Below are positions 25,846 through 35,448 of a DNA stretch of 64,000 nucleotides, piece by piece (position 1 is the first letter of the stretch; the number at the start of each line of letters is the position of its first letter). The notes under the pieces are model-generated. The model made no database searches and was not told the DNA's origin. It worked only from the letters and a program-made list of their open reading frames with translations. A program made the translations under genes and the position numbers. The stretch comes from Halovenus halobia (GTDB lineage: Archaea; Halobacteriota; Halobacteria; Halobacteriales; Haloarculaceae), in contig NZ_JBLKOA010000003.1 in the NCBI RefSeq assembly GCF_051414135.1, positions 62,001-126,000 of the forward strand, in the 5' to 3' direction.

Positions 25846-26652
25846 TCAGGGAGCCAGCGCCTCGAACAGCCGAGCGGCATTTTTCGAGAAGACCTTTCGC
25901 ATCGCGTCCTCGGGCACGTCGAGCGTGAGAATTTCCATCACGGCGACATTCGGGTGGATTTCCGGCGCACCGCTGCCGAAGACGACCTGTGAGGGGTGTT
26001 CCATCAGCGCGCGTTCGAGCGGGTCACGAGTCCGGACGAGGCTCGTGTCGAGGTAACACTGCTCGTGGCGGTCGAGCAGGTCGATTGCGGCGTCCATCAT
26101 CGCCTCGTTGCTGGGATAGCCGCCACAGTGAGCGATGATGACCGGGAAATCGTAGCCAAGTAGTGTCGTTTCGATAGCCGACGGCGGACAGTCCTCGCCG
26201 CCGTAGGTAATCAGCGGAAGACCGGCGTCGTCAAGTTGGGCGAGCACTTCCTCGTCAGGCATACCGTCCGCTGCGGGGTCAAGGACAAAGCCGTAGAAAC
26301 GGTCCTCGTAGGCATACTGTTCGATATCGTCGGGAGAAGTGTGGTCGTCCGAGCGCGAACTGGCGAGGTTTCGGAGTCGGGAGGTCGCCCCCTGACCGGG
26401 GTCGCGGGTCCCGTTGATCCGCGCAATCGGACGAAAGGGCCGGTTGACCGCCAGTCGGGCGGCGGCGTTGTTCGCCTTGACGTACGAGCTATCCCGTATT
26501 CCCGGAAACACGAGCGACTGGACGATTCCTGCCTGTTCCATCTCGACTTCGAGCTGCTCGGCGTCACCCAGCCCACGCGGCCGGCGCGTCTCGTCCGGTT
26601 CCAGTATCACGTGCGTGTCAACAACGCGAAATCCGTGCTCCAGCTCCAGCAT
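25846..26652 (-). CDS. Amidohydrolase family (TIM-barrel) metal-dependent hydrolase
   Basis: A 268-residue protein of the amidohydrolase-2 group. It begins near VVDTHVILEPDE and has VIIAHCGGYPSN, CYLDTSL and VVFGSGAPEIHPN late in the barrel. The first-strand motif reads THV instead of the usual HxH, so the metal site may be partial. The substrate is unknown. It lies 40 nt upstream of the SDR gene on the same strand and so probably supplies or uses the same metabolite. Confidence 0.82.
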   Translation of the reverse strand: MLELEHGFRVVDTHVILEPDETRRPRGLGDAEQLEVEMEQAGIVQSLVFPGIRDSSYVKANNAAARLAVNRPFRPIARINGTRDPGQGATSRLRNLASSRSDDHTSPDDIEQYAYEDRFYGFVLDPAADGMPDEEVLAQLDDAGLPLITYGGEDCPPSAIETTLLGYDFPVIIAHCGGYPSNEAMMDAAIDLLDRHEQCYLDTSLVRTRDPLERALMEHPSQVVFGSGAPEIHPNVAVMEILTLDVPEDAMRKVFSKNAARLFEALAP

Positions 26653-26746
26653 CTACCCCGGCCAAAGAGGCGGGGGTACTTAACTCCCTGACCGCCAGTT
26701 TCGAGTGTTGAATTTGGGGGCAGTAAGACGGGTTTGTCGAATCGCG

Positions 26747-28090
26747 TTACTCACAGTTCTCGCCGAGGTTAGTGCGCCGTTTGAGTAGATAGCCAGCGCC
26801 GCCGAGTCCCGTCAGCGCCGAAACGAGTCCGAAGCCGGGGCCGCCATCGTCTGAACTACTGGAGCCGTCGTCACCAGACCCATCGTCGCCAGCGCTGTCA
26901 TCGCCGGACCCGCCGTCCATATCTGAGCCACTCTCCGAGCCGTCCGTGCCCCCGGAATCAGAGCCGCCGTCGGTCGAGTCATCGCTGTCGTCCGTGCTAT
27001 CGTCACTGGAGACCGCTCCCTGATAGGTCGTTTCGATAGTGATGAAGCGCCCGTCGCTGGAAACCGAGCGTTCGTCAGCCTGCCCACCGACGCCAGAGAG
27101 CACACTCTCGCTCGAAGCACTCGTACTCGGGTGGGTGAAGACAGAGGTCGCGCTGATTGTTCCGGCAGAGAGGTCGTAGGAGTTCGACTGCGTGTAGCCC
27201 GTGAGCTGGGCGTTTTCGATCGCTGTGTAATCAACCAGGAAGCTGTTTTGATCGTTGATCTGGAATTCGCCATCGATGGCGTAGCTGGTTGTACTGAAAT
27301 CACCGTGACCGGCAGCCGAGAGCTGGCGGGCAACGTCGCTGTTCTGTTCGTGCAGTCTGGGTTGCTGTCCTCGCCCAGTCTCGCGAACGGTGGCGACTAG
27401 GTCGACACTCGGTCCGGCAATGATATACTCCTCAGTCCACGTGAGCGCGATTGTGATATCCTGCTCAGTGTCACTGTATCGCGGGTCGGCACCGACGAAG
27501 ACGCCGGCGGTGCTCGACTCGGTAAGTGGACTCTCTGCAACGGCAGCCGCGAGCGCGTCTGTATCGTACGAGCCCTCGCTGACCGAGACACCGACACCGA
27601 GCGCGCCGGTACTGATTGCGGTGACGCGCTCAGTCAGCAGGTCGGGAAGTCCGTCCGGAGCCTCTTGCTGGTTCACGACTGTTGCGGCCGGAATCGCGTC
27701 GCCGAAACCGAGCCGGCCGAACAGCGTAAATGGCGTAATCGTGGAGATGATAGCGAGAATCTGGGGCTCGAACTGGAAGCGAACCGTCTCTGAGCTCTCT
27801 CCGGTTGGATTTGGCTCGGCAATCAGGAGCTCAAAGAGCCGCGAGAAATCGACACTTGCGAACTCAGTGGCCCCGTTTGGCAGGACAAACCGGTCATCTC
27901 CGGCCGGGACAAAGTCTGCGTAGTCGGGGACCGACCCCATCTGCGCCGCCGTGGTCCCGCTGAAGAAGCCAAGACCAGCGGCGGTAAGCGCTCCCGCGGA
28001 GCTTTTGAGTACGCGCCGGCGAGACAGTCTCGAGGCCGGTGGTTCAGCGTCGTCGGTCTCTCTCTGCTGGCTGCGGCGAAACTCTCGCAT
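26747..28090 (-). CDS. Tat-exported PGF-CTERM surface protein
   Basis: A 447-residue protein. The N-terminus has a twin-arginine signal (LSRRRVLKSSAGALTAAGLGF). The bulk is an extracellular beta-rich domain without a recognised family. A Ser/Asp/Gly-rich, probably O-glycosylated linker follows. The end shows a PGF-CTERM sorting signal (GGPGFGLVSALTGLGGAGYL, then KRR), which archaeosortase replaces with a lipid anchor. Start 28090 (MREFRRSQQ) is about 25 nt below the TATA-like GATTTATC (28112-28119) and is therefore leaderless. The longer frame to 28159 is unlikely. Confidence 0.85.
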   Translation of the reverse strand: MREFRRSQQRETDDAEPPASRLSRRRVLKSSAGALTAAGLGFFSGTTAAQMGSVPDYADFVPAGDDRFVLPNGATEFASVDFSRLFELLIAEPNPTGESSETVRFQFEPQILAIISTITPFTLFGRLGFGDAIPAATVVNQQEAPDGLPDLLTERVTAISTGALGVGVSVSEGSYDTDALAAAVAESPLTESSTAGVFVGADPRYSDTEQDITIALTWTEEYIIAGPSVDLVATVRETGRGQQPRLHEQNSDVARQLSAAGHGDFSTTSYAIDGEFQINDQNSFLVDYTAIENAQLTGYTQSNSYDLSAGTISATSVFTHPSTSASSESVLSGVGGQADERSVSSDGRFITIETTYQGAVSSDDSTDDSDDSTDGGSDSGGTDGSESGSDMDGGSGDDSAGDDGSGDDGSSSSDDGGPGFGLVSALTGLGGAGYLLKRRTNLGENCE

Positions 28091-28301
28091 ATCCGAGTAG
28101 TGGTCTATACCATTGATAAATCCTTCAGCCGAAGTGTCAGCAAGGCTTGATGATTGCACGGCATTGGGGTGCTGGCAGTCAATAGGAGGACAAGTTCCGG
28201 TGTCGAGACGGGCCGTTCAACAGTGTGGAGTGTCGTTGCGCTACCGATAAAACAACATTTATATAGAACCGCAAACGATGTTTCAAGTGAGGTAATTACC
28301 A

Positions 28302-29885
28302 ATGTCACAATCTGGCCAGCGACGCATGGGTGGACAACCTATGTTTATTCTTAGCGAAGATTCAGAGCGTACGCGGGGTGACGACGCACAGTCGTCGAAT
28401 ATCTCCGCCGGAAAGGCAGTTAGCGAATCTGTACGGACCACTCTCGGTCCACGCGGGATGGACAAGATGCTCGTCTCCGACGACGGGGATGTCGTCATCA
28501 CTAACGATGGTGCGACGATTCTCGACGAGATGGACATCGAGCACCCGGCCGCACAGATGCTCGTCGAAGTCGCCGAAACACAGGAAGAAGAGGTCGGCGA
28601 CGGCACAACAACAGCGTCGATTCTCGCGGGAGAGCTCCTCTCACAGGCCGAGAGCCTGCTCGAAGAGGACGTGCACCCGACGACGATTGTCGAGGGCTAC
28701 CACAAGGCGTCGACCATCGCCCACGAAGCCATCGACGACGCCGTCATCGCGACGGACCCGAACGACGACCAACTGCTGCAGGTCGCCAAATCGAGTATGA
28801 CCGGCAAGGGGACCGGTGACCTCGGTGCAGAAGACCTCGCACAGACAGTCGTCGACGCTGTTACGCAAGTGAGTTCCGACGCCGGTGTCGACCGTTCAGC
28901 CATCACGGTTCACACGCAGGTCGGCGCGACCTCGAGTGCAACCGAACTCGTCGAGGGGGTCATTGTCGACGAGGAACGACTGAGCGAGGAGATGCCGCGG
29001 TCGGTCGAAGACGCACAGATCGCCATCATCAACGAAGACCTCGAAATCAAGGAAGCCAACGTCGACGCCGAGTACCAAGTCTCGAACGTCGACCAGCTCA
29101 ACGCCGCTATCGAGGCCGAGACGGGCCAGCTTGAGGGGTACGCCGAGGCCCTCGCCGACAGTGGTGCTGATGTTGTCTTTGTCGACGGCGACATCGACGA
29201 CCGCCTGACGGCTGACCTGGTCAGCCACGGGCTGCTCGTCTTCGAGGATGTCGACAGTGACGCTATCGAGTCGGTGCGAGCCGCAACCGGCGCGACTCGC
29301 GTTGGCTCCGTCGACGCCATCGAAGACGACGACCTCGGCAGCGTCGAGAACGTCAGCGTCGAGAAATACGACGACGAAGAGCAGGTCTTCATCGAAGGTG
29401 GCGCAGCGACCAAGGCCGTGACGGTCTTCGCTCGCGGTTCGACCGACCACGTTGTCGACGAACTCGAACGCAGCCTGATGGACGCACTCGACGTCGCCAC
29501 GGCCGCACTCGACGCCGGCGGTGTCGTCGGCGGCGCAGGCGCTATCGAGATCCAGATTGCCGACCGCGTCCGTGACGAAGCCGCTGGCATCGAGGGCCGC
29601 AAGCAGCTGGCCGTCGAGGCCTACGCCGACGCTGTCGACGTGATCCCACGCACGCTCGCGGAGAACACCGGCATGGACCCAATCGACGCGCTGGTCGACC
29701 TGCGCGCCGAGCACGATTCGGGAACGACGGCTGGCCTCATCAGCGAGGGTCAGACCGGTATCGTCGCAGACCCAATCGAGCACGGTGTCCTCGACCCCGC
29801 CGCAGTCAAACGCGAGGCTGTCGAGAGCGCCACGGAAGCGTCGACGATGATCGTCCGAATCGACGACGTCATCGCCTCGAACTAA
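28302..29885 (+). CDS. Thermosome (group II chaperonin) subunit
   Basis: A 527-residue ATP-dependent protein-folding chaperonin. TLGPRGMDKMLVSDDGDVVI, NDGATIL, VGDGTTTASILAGELL and GGVVGGAGAIEI are all conserved. It ends MIVRIDDVIASN without the Gly/Met-rich tail seen in many haloarchaeal subunits, so it resembles the shorter third-type subunits (CCT3-like), although the N-terminus is close to CCT2. For that reason I give no symbol. A strong TATA-like ACATTTATATAG lies at 28255-28266 and heat-shock control is plausible. Confidence 0.95.
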   Translation: MSQSGQRRMGGQPMFILSEDSERTRGDDAQSSNISAGKAVSESVRTTLGPRGMDKMLVSDDGDVVITNDGATILDEMDIEHPAAQMLVEVAETQEEEVGDGTTTASILAGELLSQAESLLEEDVHPTTIVEGYHKASTIAHEAIDDAVIATDPNDDQLLQVAKSSMTGKGTGDLGAEDLAQTVVDAVTQVSSDAGVDRSAITVHTQVGATSSATELVEGVIVDEERLSEEMPRSVEDAQIAIINEDLEIKEANVDAEYQVSNVDQLNAAIEAETGQLEGYAEALADSGADVVFVDGDIDDRLTADLVSHGLLVFEDVDSDAIESVRAATGATRVGSVDAIEDDDLGSVENVSVEKYDDEEQVFIEGGAATKAVTVFARGSTDHVVDELERSLMDALDVATAALDAGGVVGGAGAIEIQIADRVRDEAAGIEGRKQLAVEAYADAVDVIPRTLAENTGMDPIDALVDLRAEHDSGTTAGLISEGQTGIVADPIEHGVLDPAAVKREAVESATEASTMIVRIDDVIASN

Positions 29886-29905
29886 CTCGGCTTCCGAACT
29901 GATTT

Positions 29906-31069
29906 TTATTTGCGTGTCGCGACGAGTAGCCCAGCGAGTCCCACCAGCGCCGCGAGTGCTGCCGCGCCGAAGACGCCGCGGATACCCAGAGCCGGAAGAA
30001 GCGGGCTGAACAGAACCGGCGAGAGAAACTGTCCGGTGTAGCCTGCCGAGGCGAGATAGGAACTGAACTGGCCCTGTTTGTCCGCCGGTGCGAGTGCTTC
30101 AATCCACGAGAATGCAGAGGGAAAGACAACGCCGAGCCCCAGCCCGAAGGCGACGACTGCGGGGACTGCAGTCAATGCCGACGTTGCGAGTGTCGCGCTG
30201 GCGAAGCCAAGACTCCACAGGAGCAGCGCCGTGCCGACGAGACGAATCCGAGTTGTCCGGCCGAGCAGGCGGTCGTAGCCCGCCGCGGTGATACCCCCAG
30301 CTAGCCCGTTCGCCGAGAGATAAAGACTGATCCCGACCGAGGAGGTGACGCCGAGGCCGTTCAACAGCTGCGGGTAGAAGACGACGATACTGTACAGCAG
30401 CGCATTCGCGCCGAAGTACAGCAGATAAACCGAGAGAATTCCCGGTCGGTTTCGGACGACCCCAACAACTTCCCTGAGGCCGCCGCTCTCGTCGGTCTCG
30501 TCGCTGTCGTCACTGCTTGGCTCAGGGATGGTAACGACCGCAAGCACGCCAAGCGGGACCGCGAGCAGGTAGACACCGAAGGGTGCCTGCCAGGTGAGCG
30601 CGCCGAGTGCACCGCCCAACAGCGGCCAGATGACCGCGCCGACGCTGTTCGCGCTGGAGCGCAGCCCCAGCACCCGGTCCATCCGCTGGCCCTGGTAAAT
30701 ACGATAGATCAACACCGTCAGCCCGGTGTAGATGAACGCGACGCCGACACCGAGGGCGGCCCGGGAGAGCAACAGCGGGAGAAAGGAGTCGACGAACAGA
30801 CCAGCACCGCCCCCGACGCCGTACAGCAAGAGACCGACAATGTAGGGCCGACGGGGGCCAACACGGTCGATTATCGTACCGGCGATGGGACTGACGAGAA
30901 CGATTAGCGCCCCGTGAGTTGTGATAATCAGCCCGGCGAGTGATTCCGAGACCCCGAGATTCGACTGGATTGACGGGACAACGGGGCCGAGAATCGCGCC
31001 AGCCATCACCGTCAGCGTCGCCGAGGCCAACAGCACCCACAGCGTCGCGCGCGTCTCGCCAGCACTCAT
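29906..31069 (-). CDS. MFS transporter
   Basis: A 387-residue protein with about 12 predicted helices and the major-facilitator loop motif between helices 2 and 3 (GTIIDRVGPRRPYIVG). The substrate is unknown, though the profile resembles drug or metabolite exporters. It is last in a same-strand series of carotenoid oxygenase, small membrane protein and ferredoxin genes, 52 nt below the ferredoxin. Confidence 0.88.
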   Translation of the reverse strand: MSAGETRATLWVLLASATLTVMAGAILGPVVPSIQSNLGVSESLAGLIITTHGALIVLVSPIAGTIIDRVGPRRPYIVGLLLYGVGGGAGLFVDSFLPLLLSRAALGVGVAFIYTGLTVLIYRIYQGQRMDRVLGLRSSANSVGAVIWPLLGGALGALTWQAPFGVYLLAVPLGVLAVVTIPEPSSDDSDETDESGGLREVVGVVRNRPGILSVYLLYFGANALLYSIVVFYPQLLNGLGVTSSVGISLYLSANGLAGGITAAGYDRLLGRTTRIRLVGTALLLWSLGFASATLATSALTAVPAVVAFGLGLGVVFPSAFSWIEALAPADKQGQFSSYLASAGYTGQFLSPVLFSPLLPALGIRGVFGAAALAALVGLAGLLVATRK

Positions 31070-31121
31070 TGGCTGGCGTTCGGGCCAGCAAAGCTAACAC
31101 AGTTGCGGTCCCGGAGACTGC

Positions 31122-31442
31122 TCACTCCTCGACGTGCTGGCCCCAGAAGCCGTCGTGTTTCTCGACGGTGAGGTCGCCCTCGACAGTGGTCTGGCAAGCA
31201 AGCCGGAGTCCGCTGTCGGGGTCGTGCGGCGGGACAGACAGTCGGACGCGTTCGGTTGCCGTTGGCTCACTCACCTCGCCGTCAATTTCGACTGCACAGG
31301 TACCACAGCTCCCGAGTCCGCGGCAGTTGAACTGGCTGGCGCGGCCGTTGTACACCGACAGGTCGGCGTCGCGGAGCACATCTCGCAGTGTGGCACCGGC
31401 TTTGCACTCGATTTCGGCTCCCTCGAACCGGACAGTGGGCAT
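31122..31442 (-). CDS. Plant-type [2Fe-2S] ferredoxin
   Basis: A 106-residue electron carrier. Cluster cysteines are at 40, 46, 49 and 83 (CRGLGSCGTC and LACQT), the plant-type spacing. It lacks the acidic N-terminal insertion of the abundant haloarchaeal ferredoxin, so it is a specialised one. Start 31442 (MPTVRFEGAEI) is chosen because the upstream extension is not ferredoxin-like. Its position between a carotenoid oxygenase and a transporter suggests it serves a local redox enzyme, possibly in carotenoid metabolism. Confidence 0.9.
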   Translation of the reverse strand: MPTVRFEGAEIECKAGATLRDVLRDADLSVYNGRASQFNCRGLGSCGTCAVEIDGEVSEPTATERVRLSVPPHDPDSGLRLACQTTVEGDLTVEKHDGFWGQHVEE

Positions 31443-31482
31443 ACCTCTTGTAGGGGGATGGTGGGTTTCGGTGTTTCGGCGG

Positions 31483-31662
31483 TTACTTGTCCCAGATAGA
31501 GGCTGCCCGGCGGAGTCGAGCGAACAACAACACCGCGATGAGCAGATAGACACCCAGTGCAACGGGCACCAGCGACTCGGCGAGTACCCACAGCGCCGCG
31601 AGCAGTGACCCGCCCAGAAACAGAAAGACCAGCGTCCCAGCGGCGAGTTTGTCGGCGTCCAT
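31483..31662 (-). CDS. Small two-helix membrane protein in carotenoid operon
   Basis: A 59-residue frame starting MDADKLAAGTLVFLFLGG and ending RRAASIWDK. It has two hydrophobic helices (about 7-27 and 30-48). Its start codon shares one base with the stop of the carotenoid oxygenase gene (TAATG arrangement), a strong sign of translational coupling. The family is unknown. Confidence 0.7.
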   Translation of the reverse strand: MDADKLAAGTLVFLFLGGSLLAALWVLAESLVPVALGVYLLIAVLLFARLRRAASIWDK

Positions 31663-33038
31663 TACTGGGGGAAAAAGCGGCCGTGGAAGCCGAAGGGATT
31701 GTGATGCGGGACCGGTGCGCGGGCCAGTTCGTCGAGTGTCGCCGCGTCGAGCACGAGCAAGACAGACCGCTCGGTATCGACATCGAGCGCCGGGGCAAGG
31801 ACAACGCCGTCGTCTGCTGCGTCGCCGTCAGGCCGGGGTACCATCCACGGTTCCTCGACGTAGAGGTCACGCTGCCAGAACTCCGTCGCGGTCTCTCGTT
31901 CGGTGTCGACTTTGACCAGTCCGTTCGCGCCTTCGCGGTCGGTCGCCTGCGCGTAGACGTAGCGATGCTGCTTCGTCTGTCTGTCTGCTCGTACTGTCGG
32001 GAGTTCGAGACCGCCGTCGTAGAGTCGTCGCCGGGAGACGCCGTCGGGGCCGAGCCGGAACCGCACAAATCGGCCGGGCGGTGCAGCGTCGAAGCCGTCG
32101 GTTGCGAGTGTCTCCAGGGAAAGCGCGTCGACAATTGTGGCGTCGTCGAAGGCAACCAAATCCAGCACCGTCTCCTCGCCGTCGTCGTAGGCGTTGATTG
32201 TATGGAAGGTGAAGAAGGGGTCGACAGTCTGGTCGAGAACAGTCTCACCGCTCTCGCGGTCGATGACCACGAATCGGGTATCGGCGTCGTCCTCCCAGTC
32301 CAGGAGTTCGAAAAAGCCCTCGGTGAACGGCGAGAGTGCACGGAGGATGTTGATTCGCAGGGGTGTTTCGACGAGGACCAGTCGAGACGCGCTGACGCCG
32401 ACGCTGTGGATGTAGGCGGGTGAGTCGGTCGGAATCGAGGCGATTTCCTCGCGGCGACGGCTCCCATCCGGAATCTCGAAGAAGAGATACTCGTGGCTGC
32501 GGCCAAACGAGAGGCCGTGACCGACGTGGCCGCCGTCCGGGTCGGCAACAAGATGGGCCGTAATCATGTCCATGTCGAGGTCATCTTCGAAGGCAAATGG
32601 GCCGCTGTCGTCGAGGCCATCGTTGAATCGGACCCAGCGAGGTACCTCTGTCTGGGCGACGTACTCGCCGTCGAGGCGGGCGACGTGAACGTTGGCGTTG
32701 TCGGTCGGTTCCGGCGGGCCGAGACGTTTGAGCCAGCCGAGCAGTTTGCCGACGCCGCTGCGGTCGGTCGCAAACTGGCCAGTTGGCTGGCCGGCCATCG
32801 CGTCTGCGTACGCTTCCGAGCGGAGAAACCGATTCGAGTACTCAACCTCGCCGTCGGCGAACTCGTATTTCCGAATCATTGCGAGGCCGTCGAACCAGTG
32901 CCGCAGGCGAGCGTCCCCACCCTCGAATTTTCCGGGGCCGTTCCGGAGGAGGGTGCCGGAGAGCCACGCTGGTATCGACCCCTCGACAGGAAGGCTGTAC
33001 TCGTGTAGTTCCCTGTCGAGAGAGCGAAATCCCGGCAT
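31662..33038 (-). CDS. Carotenoid cleavage oxygenase (RPE65 family)
   Basis: A 458-residue seven-bladed propeller Fe(II) oxygenase that cleaves carotenoids or related polyenes to apocarotenoids. The iron-ligand His regions are visible: GGHVGHGLSF, YIHSVGVSAS, FFTFHTINAYDDG and HHNPFGFHGRFFP at the end. Start 33038 (MPGFRSLDREL) is preferred. An ATG at 33083 would add 15 residues. Most haloarchaea make retinal through Brp/Blh, an unrelated membrane enzyme, so this protein may act on a different carotenoid or be an alternative route. It is first in an apparent four-gene operon. Confidence 0.88.
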   Translation of the reverse strand: MPGFRSLDRELHEYSLPVEGSIPAWLSGTLLRNGPGKFEGGDARLRHWFDGLAMIRKYEFADGEVEYSNRFLRSEAYADAMAGQPTGQFATDRSGVGKLLGWLKRLGPPEPTDNANVHVARLDGEYVAQTEVPRWVRFNDGLDDSGPFAFEDDLDMDMITAHLVADPDGGHVGHGLSFGRSHEYLFFEIPDGSRRREEIASIPTDSPAYIHSVGVSASRLVLVETPLRINILRALSPFTEGFFELLDWEDDADTRFVVIDRESGETVLDQTVDPFFTFHTINAYDDGEETVLDLVAFDDATIVDALSLETLATDGFDAAPPGRFVRFRLGPDGVSRRRLYDGGLELPTVRADRQTKQHRYVYAQATDREGANGLVKVDTERETATEFWQRDLYVEEPWMVPRPDGDAADDGVVLAPALDVDTERSVLLVLDAATLDELARAPVPHHNPFGFHGRFFPQ

Positions 33039-33147
33039 GAAGGCGTTATCTGACACAACGTTCGGTTGGGCTGGCGAGCGCATAATCCTGTGGGTCACGG
33101 TGCGACCGACCCGCGGCGTTTTTGTTCGTTCCGGGAGAGGATACCGT

Positions 33148-34134
33148 ATGGAGATTCTCGTCACTGGCGGTGCAGGTTTCATCGGCGGCCATCTGGCCGA
33201 ACAGTTCGTCGCGGACGGCCACGACGTGCGCGTACTCGACAACCTCGACCCGTTCTACGACGTTGGGATTAAACAGCACACGATCGAGCGGTGTCAGGAA
33301 GTTGCCGCGGACGGCGACGGCTCCTACGAGTTCATCGACGGCGATGTGCGAGATGAGGAGACGGTCACCGAAGTCGTCGCTGGCGCAGACATGGTCTACC
33401 ATCAGGCGGCGCAGGCCGGCGTTCGACCGAGCGTCGAAGACCCGCGAAAGTACAACGAGGTCAACGTCGACGGAACACTGAATGTTCTCGATGCGGCCCG
33501 AAACTCGGGCGTCGAGCGAGTTGTCTACGCTTCATCGTCATCGGTGTACGGGAAGCCAAAGTACCTGCCCTACGACGAAAAGCACCCGACGACACCGGTG
33601 AGTCCCTACGGAGCCTCGAAGTTGGCCGCCGAGCGGTACGTCTGTGCGTACAACGAAGTCTACGACATCAACACTGTTGCGCTGCGGTATTTCACCGTCT
33701 ATGGCCCGCGAATGCGACCAAATATGGCCATCTCGAATTTCGTCTCACGCTGTCTCAACGGCAACGCGCCCGTCATCTACGGCGACGGGACGCAAACGCG
33801 AGATTTCACCTTCATCGAGGATGTCGTGACCGCAAACAAGACGCTGCTGCACGAAGACGCCGCCGACGGCGAAGCACTCAACATCGGGAGCACGGACAAC
33901 ATCGAAATCAAGGTGTTAGCAGAGGAGATTCGCGATATGCTCGCCCCCGAGCTGGATCTCGAGTACGCCGAACGTCACGACGCCGACGCCGAACACACCC
34001 ACGCTGGCATCGAGAAAGCCGCCGAGTTGCTTGGCTACGAACCGACGCACACCATCCGCGAGGGCGTCGAGGAGTTCGTCGAGTGGTATCAGGCGAACGA
34101 GGAGTGGTACGAACCGCTCGTGCTGGCCTCCTGA
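33148..34134 (+). CDS. NAD-dependent sugar epimerase (UDP-glucose/glucuronate type)
   Basis: A 328-residue extended SDR. The nucleotide loop is TGGAGFIGGHLAEQ, the serine region YASSSSVYGKPKYLPY, and the catalytic YGASKLAAERY. The C-terminal half has RYFTVYGPRMRPNMAI and GDGTQTRDFTFIEDVV, typical of UDP-glucose/UDP-glucuronate 4-epimerases that feed surface glycan and N-glycan synthesis. The gene lies two bases before the beta-CASP gene and probably shares its transcript. Confidence 0.9.
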   Translation: MEILVTGGAGFIGGHLAEQFVADGHDVRVLDNLDPFYDVGIKQHTIERCQEVAADGDGSYEFIDGDVRDEETVTEVVAGADMVYHQAAQAGVRPSVEDPRKYNEVNVDGTLNVLDAARNSGVERVVYASSSSVYGKPKYLPYDEKHPTTPVSPYGASKLAAERYVCAYNEVYDINTVALRYFTVYGPRMRPNMAISNFVSRCLNGNAPVIYGDGTQTRDFTFIEDVVTANKTLLHEDAADGEALNIGSTDNIEIKVLAEEIRDMLAPELDLEYAERHDADAEHTHAGIEKAAELLGYEPTHTIREGVEEFVEWYQANEEWYEPLVLAS

Positions 34135-34136
34135 CG

Positions 34137-35387
34137 ATGGATGTCGAGTTTCTTGGCGGCGCTGGAGAGGTCGGCCGGAGTGCACTGCTAGTCAACGACT
34201 CCGTGCTGTTGGATTACGGCATCAAGACCGACAATCCGCCGCAGTATCCGATTGGTGATGTCGACCCCGAGGCTGTCGTCGTCAGCCACGGCCACCTCGA
34301 CCACTCGGGGGCAGTCCCTGCGTTGTTGCGCGGGTCGAACCGGCCGCCGGTCCACTGGACGCCACCGACACGGGCGCTCGCGCTCCGACTGGCTGAGGAC
34401 ACACTGAAACTACACGGCAACACGCCACAGTGTCCGTTCACCGAGACCCACGTCCGACGGCTCACGCAAGTCTCGGAAACCCACGGCTATCGCGAGTCCT
34501 TCGGGGCCGCCGGCCACGAGATTACCTTCTTCAACGCCGGCCACATCCCCGGGAGTGCACACGTCCTTATTGACGACGGCGAGACGCGCCTGCTCTATAC
34601 GGGCGATTTCTACGCGAACGAGAAGTCGACTGCGCGCGGACAACGACTCGTCGAGTCGACAACTGCCCGGCCAGAAGCGGACGCGGTTATCACAGAGAGC
34701 ACGTACCACGACGTGAGCCACTCCGACCGCGAGCAACTGGAGGAGCGCTTCGTCGAGAGTGTCCAGACGACAGTCTGGGAGGGCGGAACGGTTATCGTTC
34801 CGGTGTTCGCAATCGGGCGCGCCCAAGAGATTCTGCTCATCTGTGCCGACAACGACATCGACTGTTATCTCGACGGGATGGCCACGGACGTGACGCGGAC
34901 ACTGCGGCAGTATCCGGGGTACGTCCGCGACGCCAAGGCGCTACAGCGGGCCGTCTCGAACGCCCGCTTTGTCACCGGCAAACACGGCCAGCGGTCGCGA
35001 CTCACCGACAAGAACACCGTCATCCTGACCACGGCCGGGATGCTCGGGGGCGGCCCCGTCGTCTCCTATATTCCCCAGATTCGCCAACACCCAACGAACA
35101 AAATTGCGCTGACTGGCTATCAGGTCGAGGGGACGCCCGGCCGCGAACTCGTCGAAACCGGCCGTGCAGAGTTCGACGGCCGCGTCTTGCCCGTCAGCGC
35201 ACAGGTTGAGCAGTACGACTTCTCCGCCCACGCCGACAGCGCGGGCTTGCGTGCATTCCTGGACTCGTATCAGGAAACACCGGTCGTCGTCAACCACGGC
35301 GACGACTGTGCGGGCTACGCCGAAGAACTCGCCGACGACGGCTTTGCGGTGTCAGCACCCGAACTAGGCGAGACGCTGTCGTTGTGA
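34137..35387 (+). CDS. MBL-fold/beta-CASP ribonuclease-like protein
   Basis: A 416-residue protein of the CPSF-73/Int11 group. Metal-site motifs are SHGHLDHSGAVP, HIPGSAH, YTGDF, FSAHAD and VNHGD. The beta-CASP insert holds VPVFAIGRAQEILLI and TAGMLGGGPVV. It lacks the N-terminal KH domains of aCPSF1, so it is an aCPSF2-type protein. The family acts as endo- or 5'-3' exoribonucleases in RNA 3'-end formation and decay. The start is two bases after the epimerase stop. Confidence 0.9.
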   Translation: MDVEFLGGAGEVGRSALLVNDSVLLDYGIKTDNPPQYPIGDVDPEAVVVSHGHLDHSGAVPALLRGSNRPPVHWTPPTRALALRLAEDTLKLHGNTPQCPFTETHVRRLTQVSETHGYRESFGAAGHEITFFNAGHIPGSAHVLIDDGETRLLYTGDFYANEKSTARGQRLVESTTARPEADAVITESTYHDVSHSDREQLEERFVESVQTTVWEGGTVIVPVFAIGRAQEILLICADNDIDCYLDGMATDVTRTLRQYPGYVRDAKALQRAVSNARFVTGKHGQRSRLTDKNTVILTTAGMLGGGPVVSYIPQIRQHPTNKIALTGYQVEGTPGRELVETGRAEFDGRVLPVSAQVEQYDFSAHADSAGLRAFLDSYQETPVVVNHGDDCAGYAEELADDGFAVSAPELGETLSL

Positions 35388-35448
35388 CCGAGTCACAAAA
35401 TCTCAAAAACCGGAGACTCTTTCAGTGTCGCTACGCAACTCCGAATGT

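Noticed and set aside
28896..29783. 295-codon open frame antisense to the thermosome gene
   Set aside because: It is a shadow of a strongly conserved gene, and its composition follows the reverse complement of thermosome codons.
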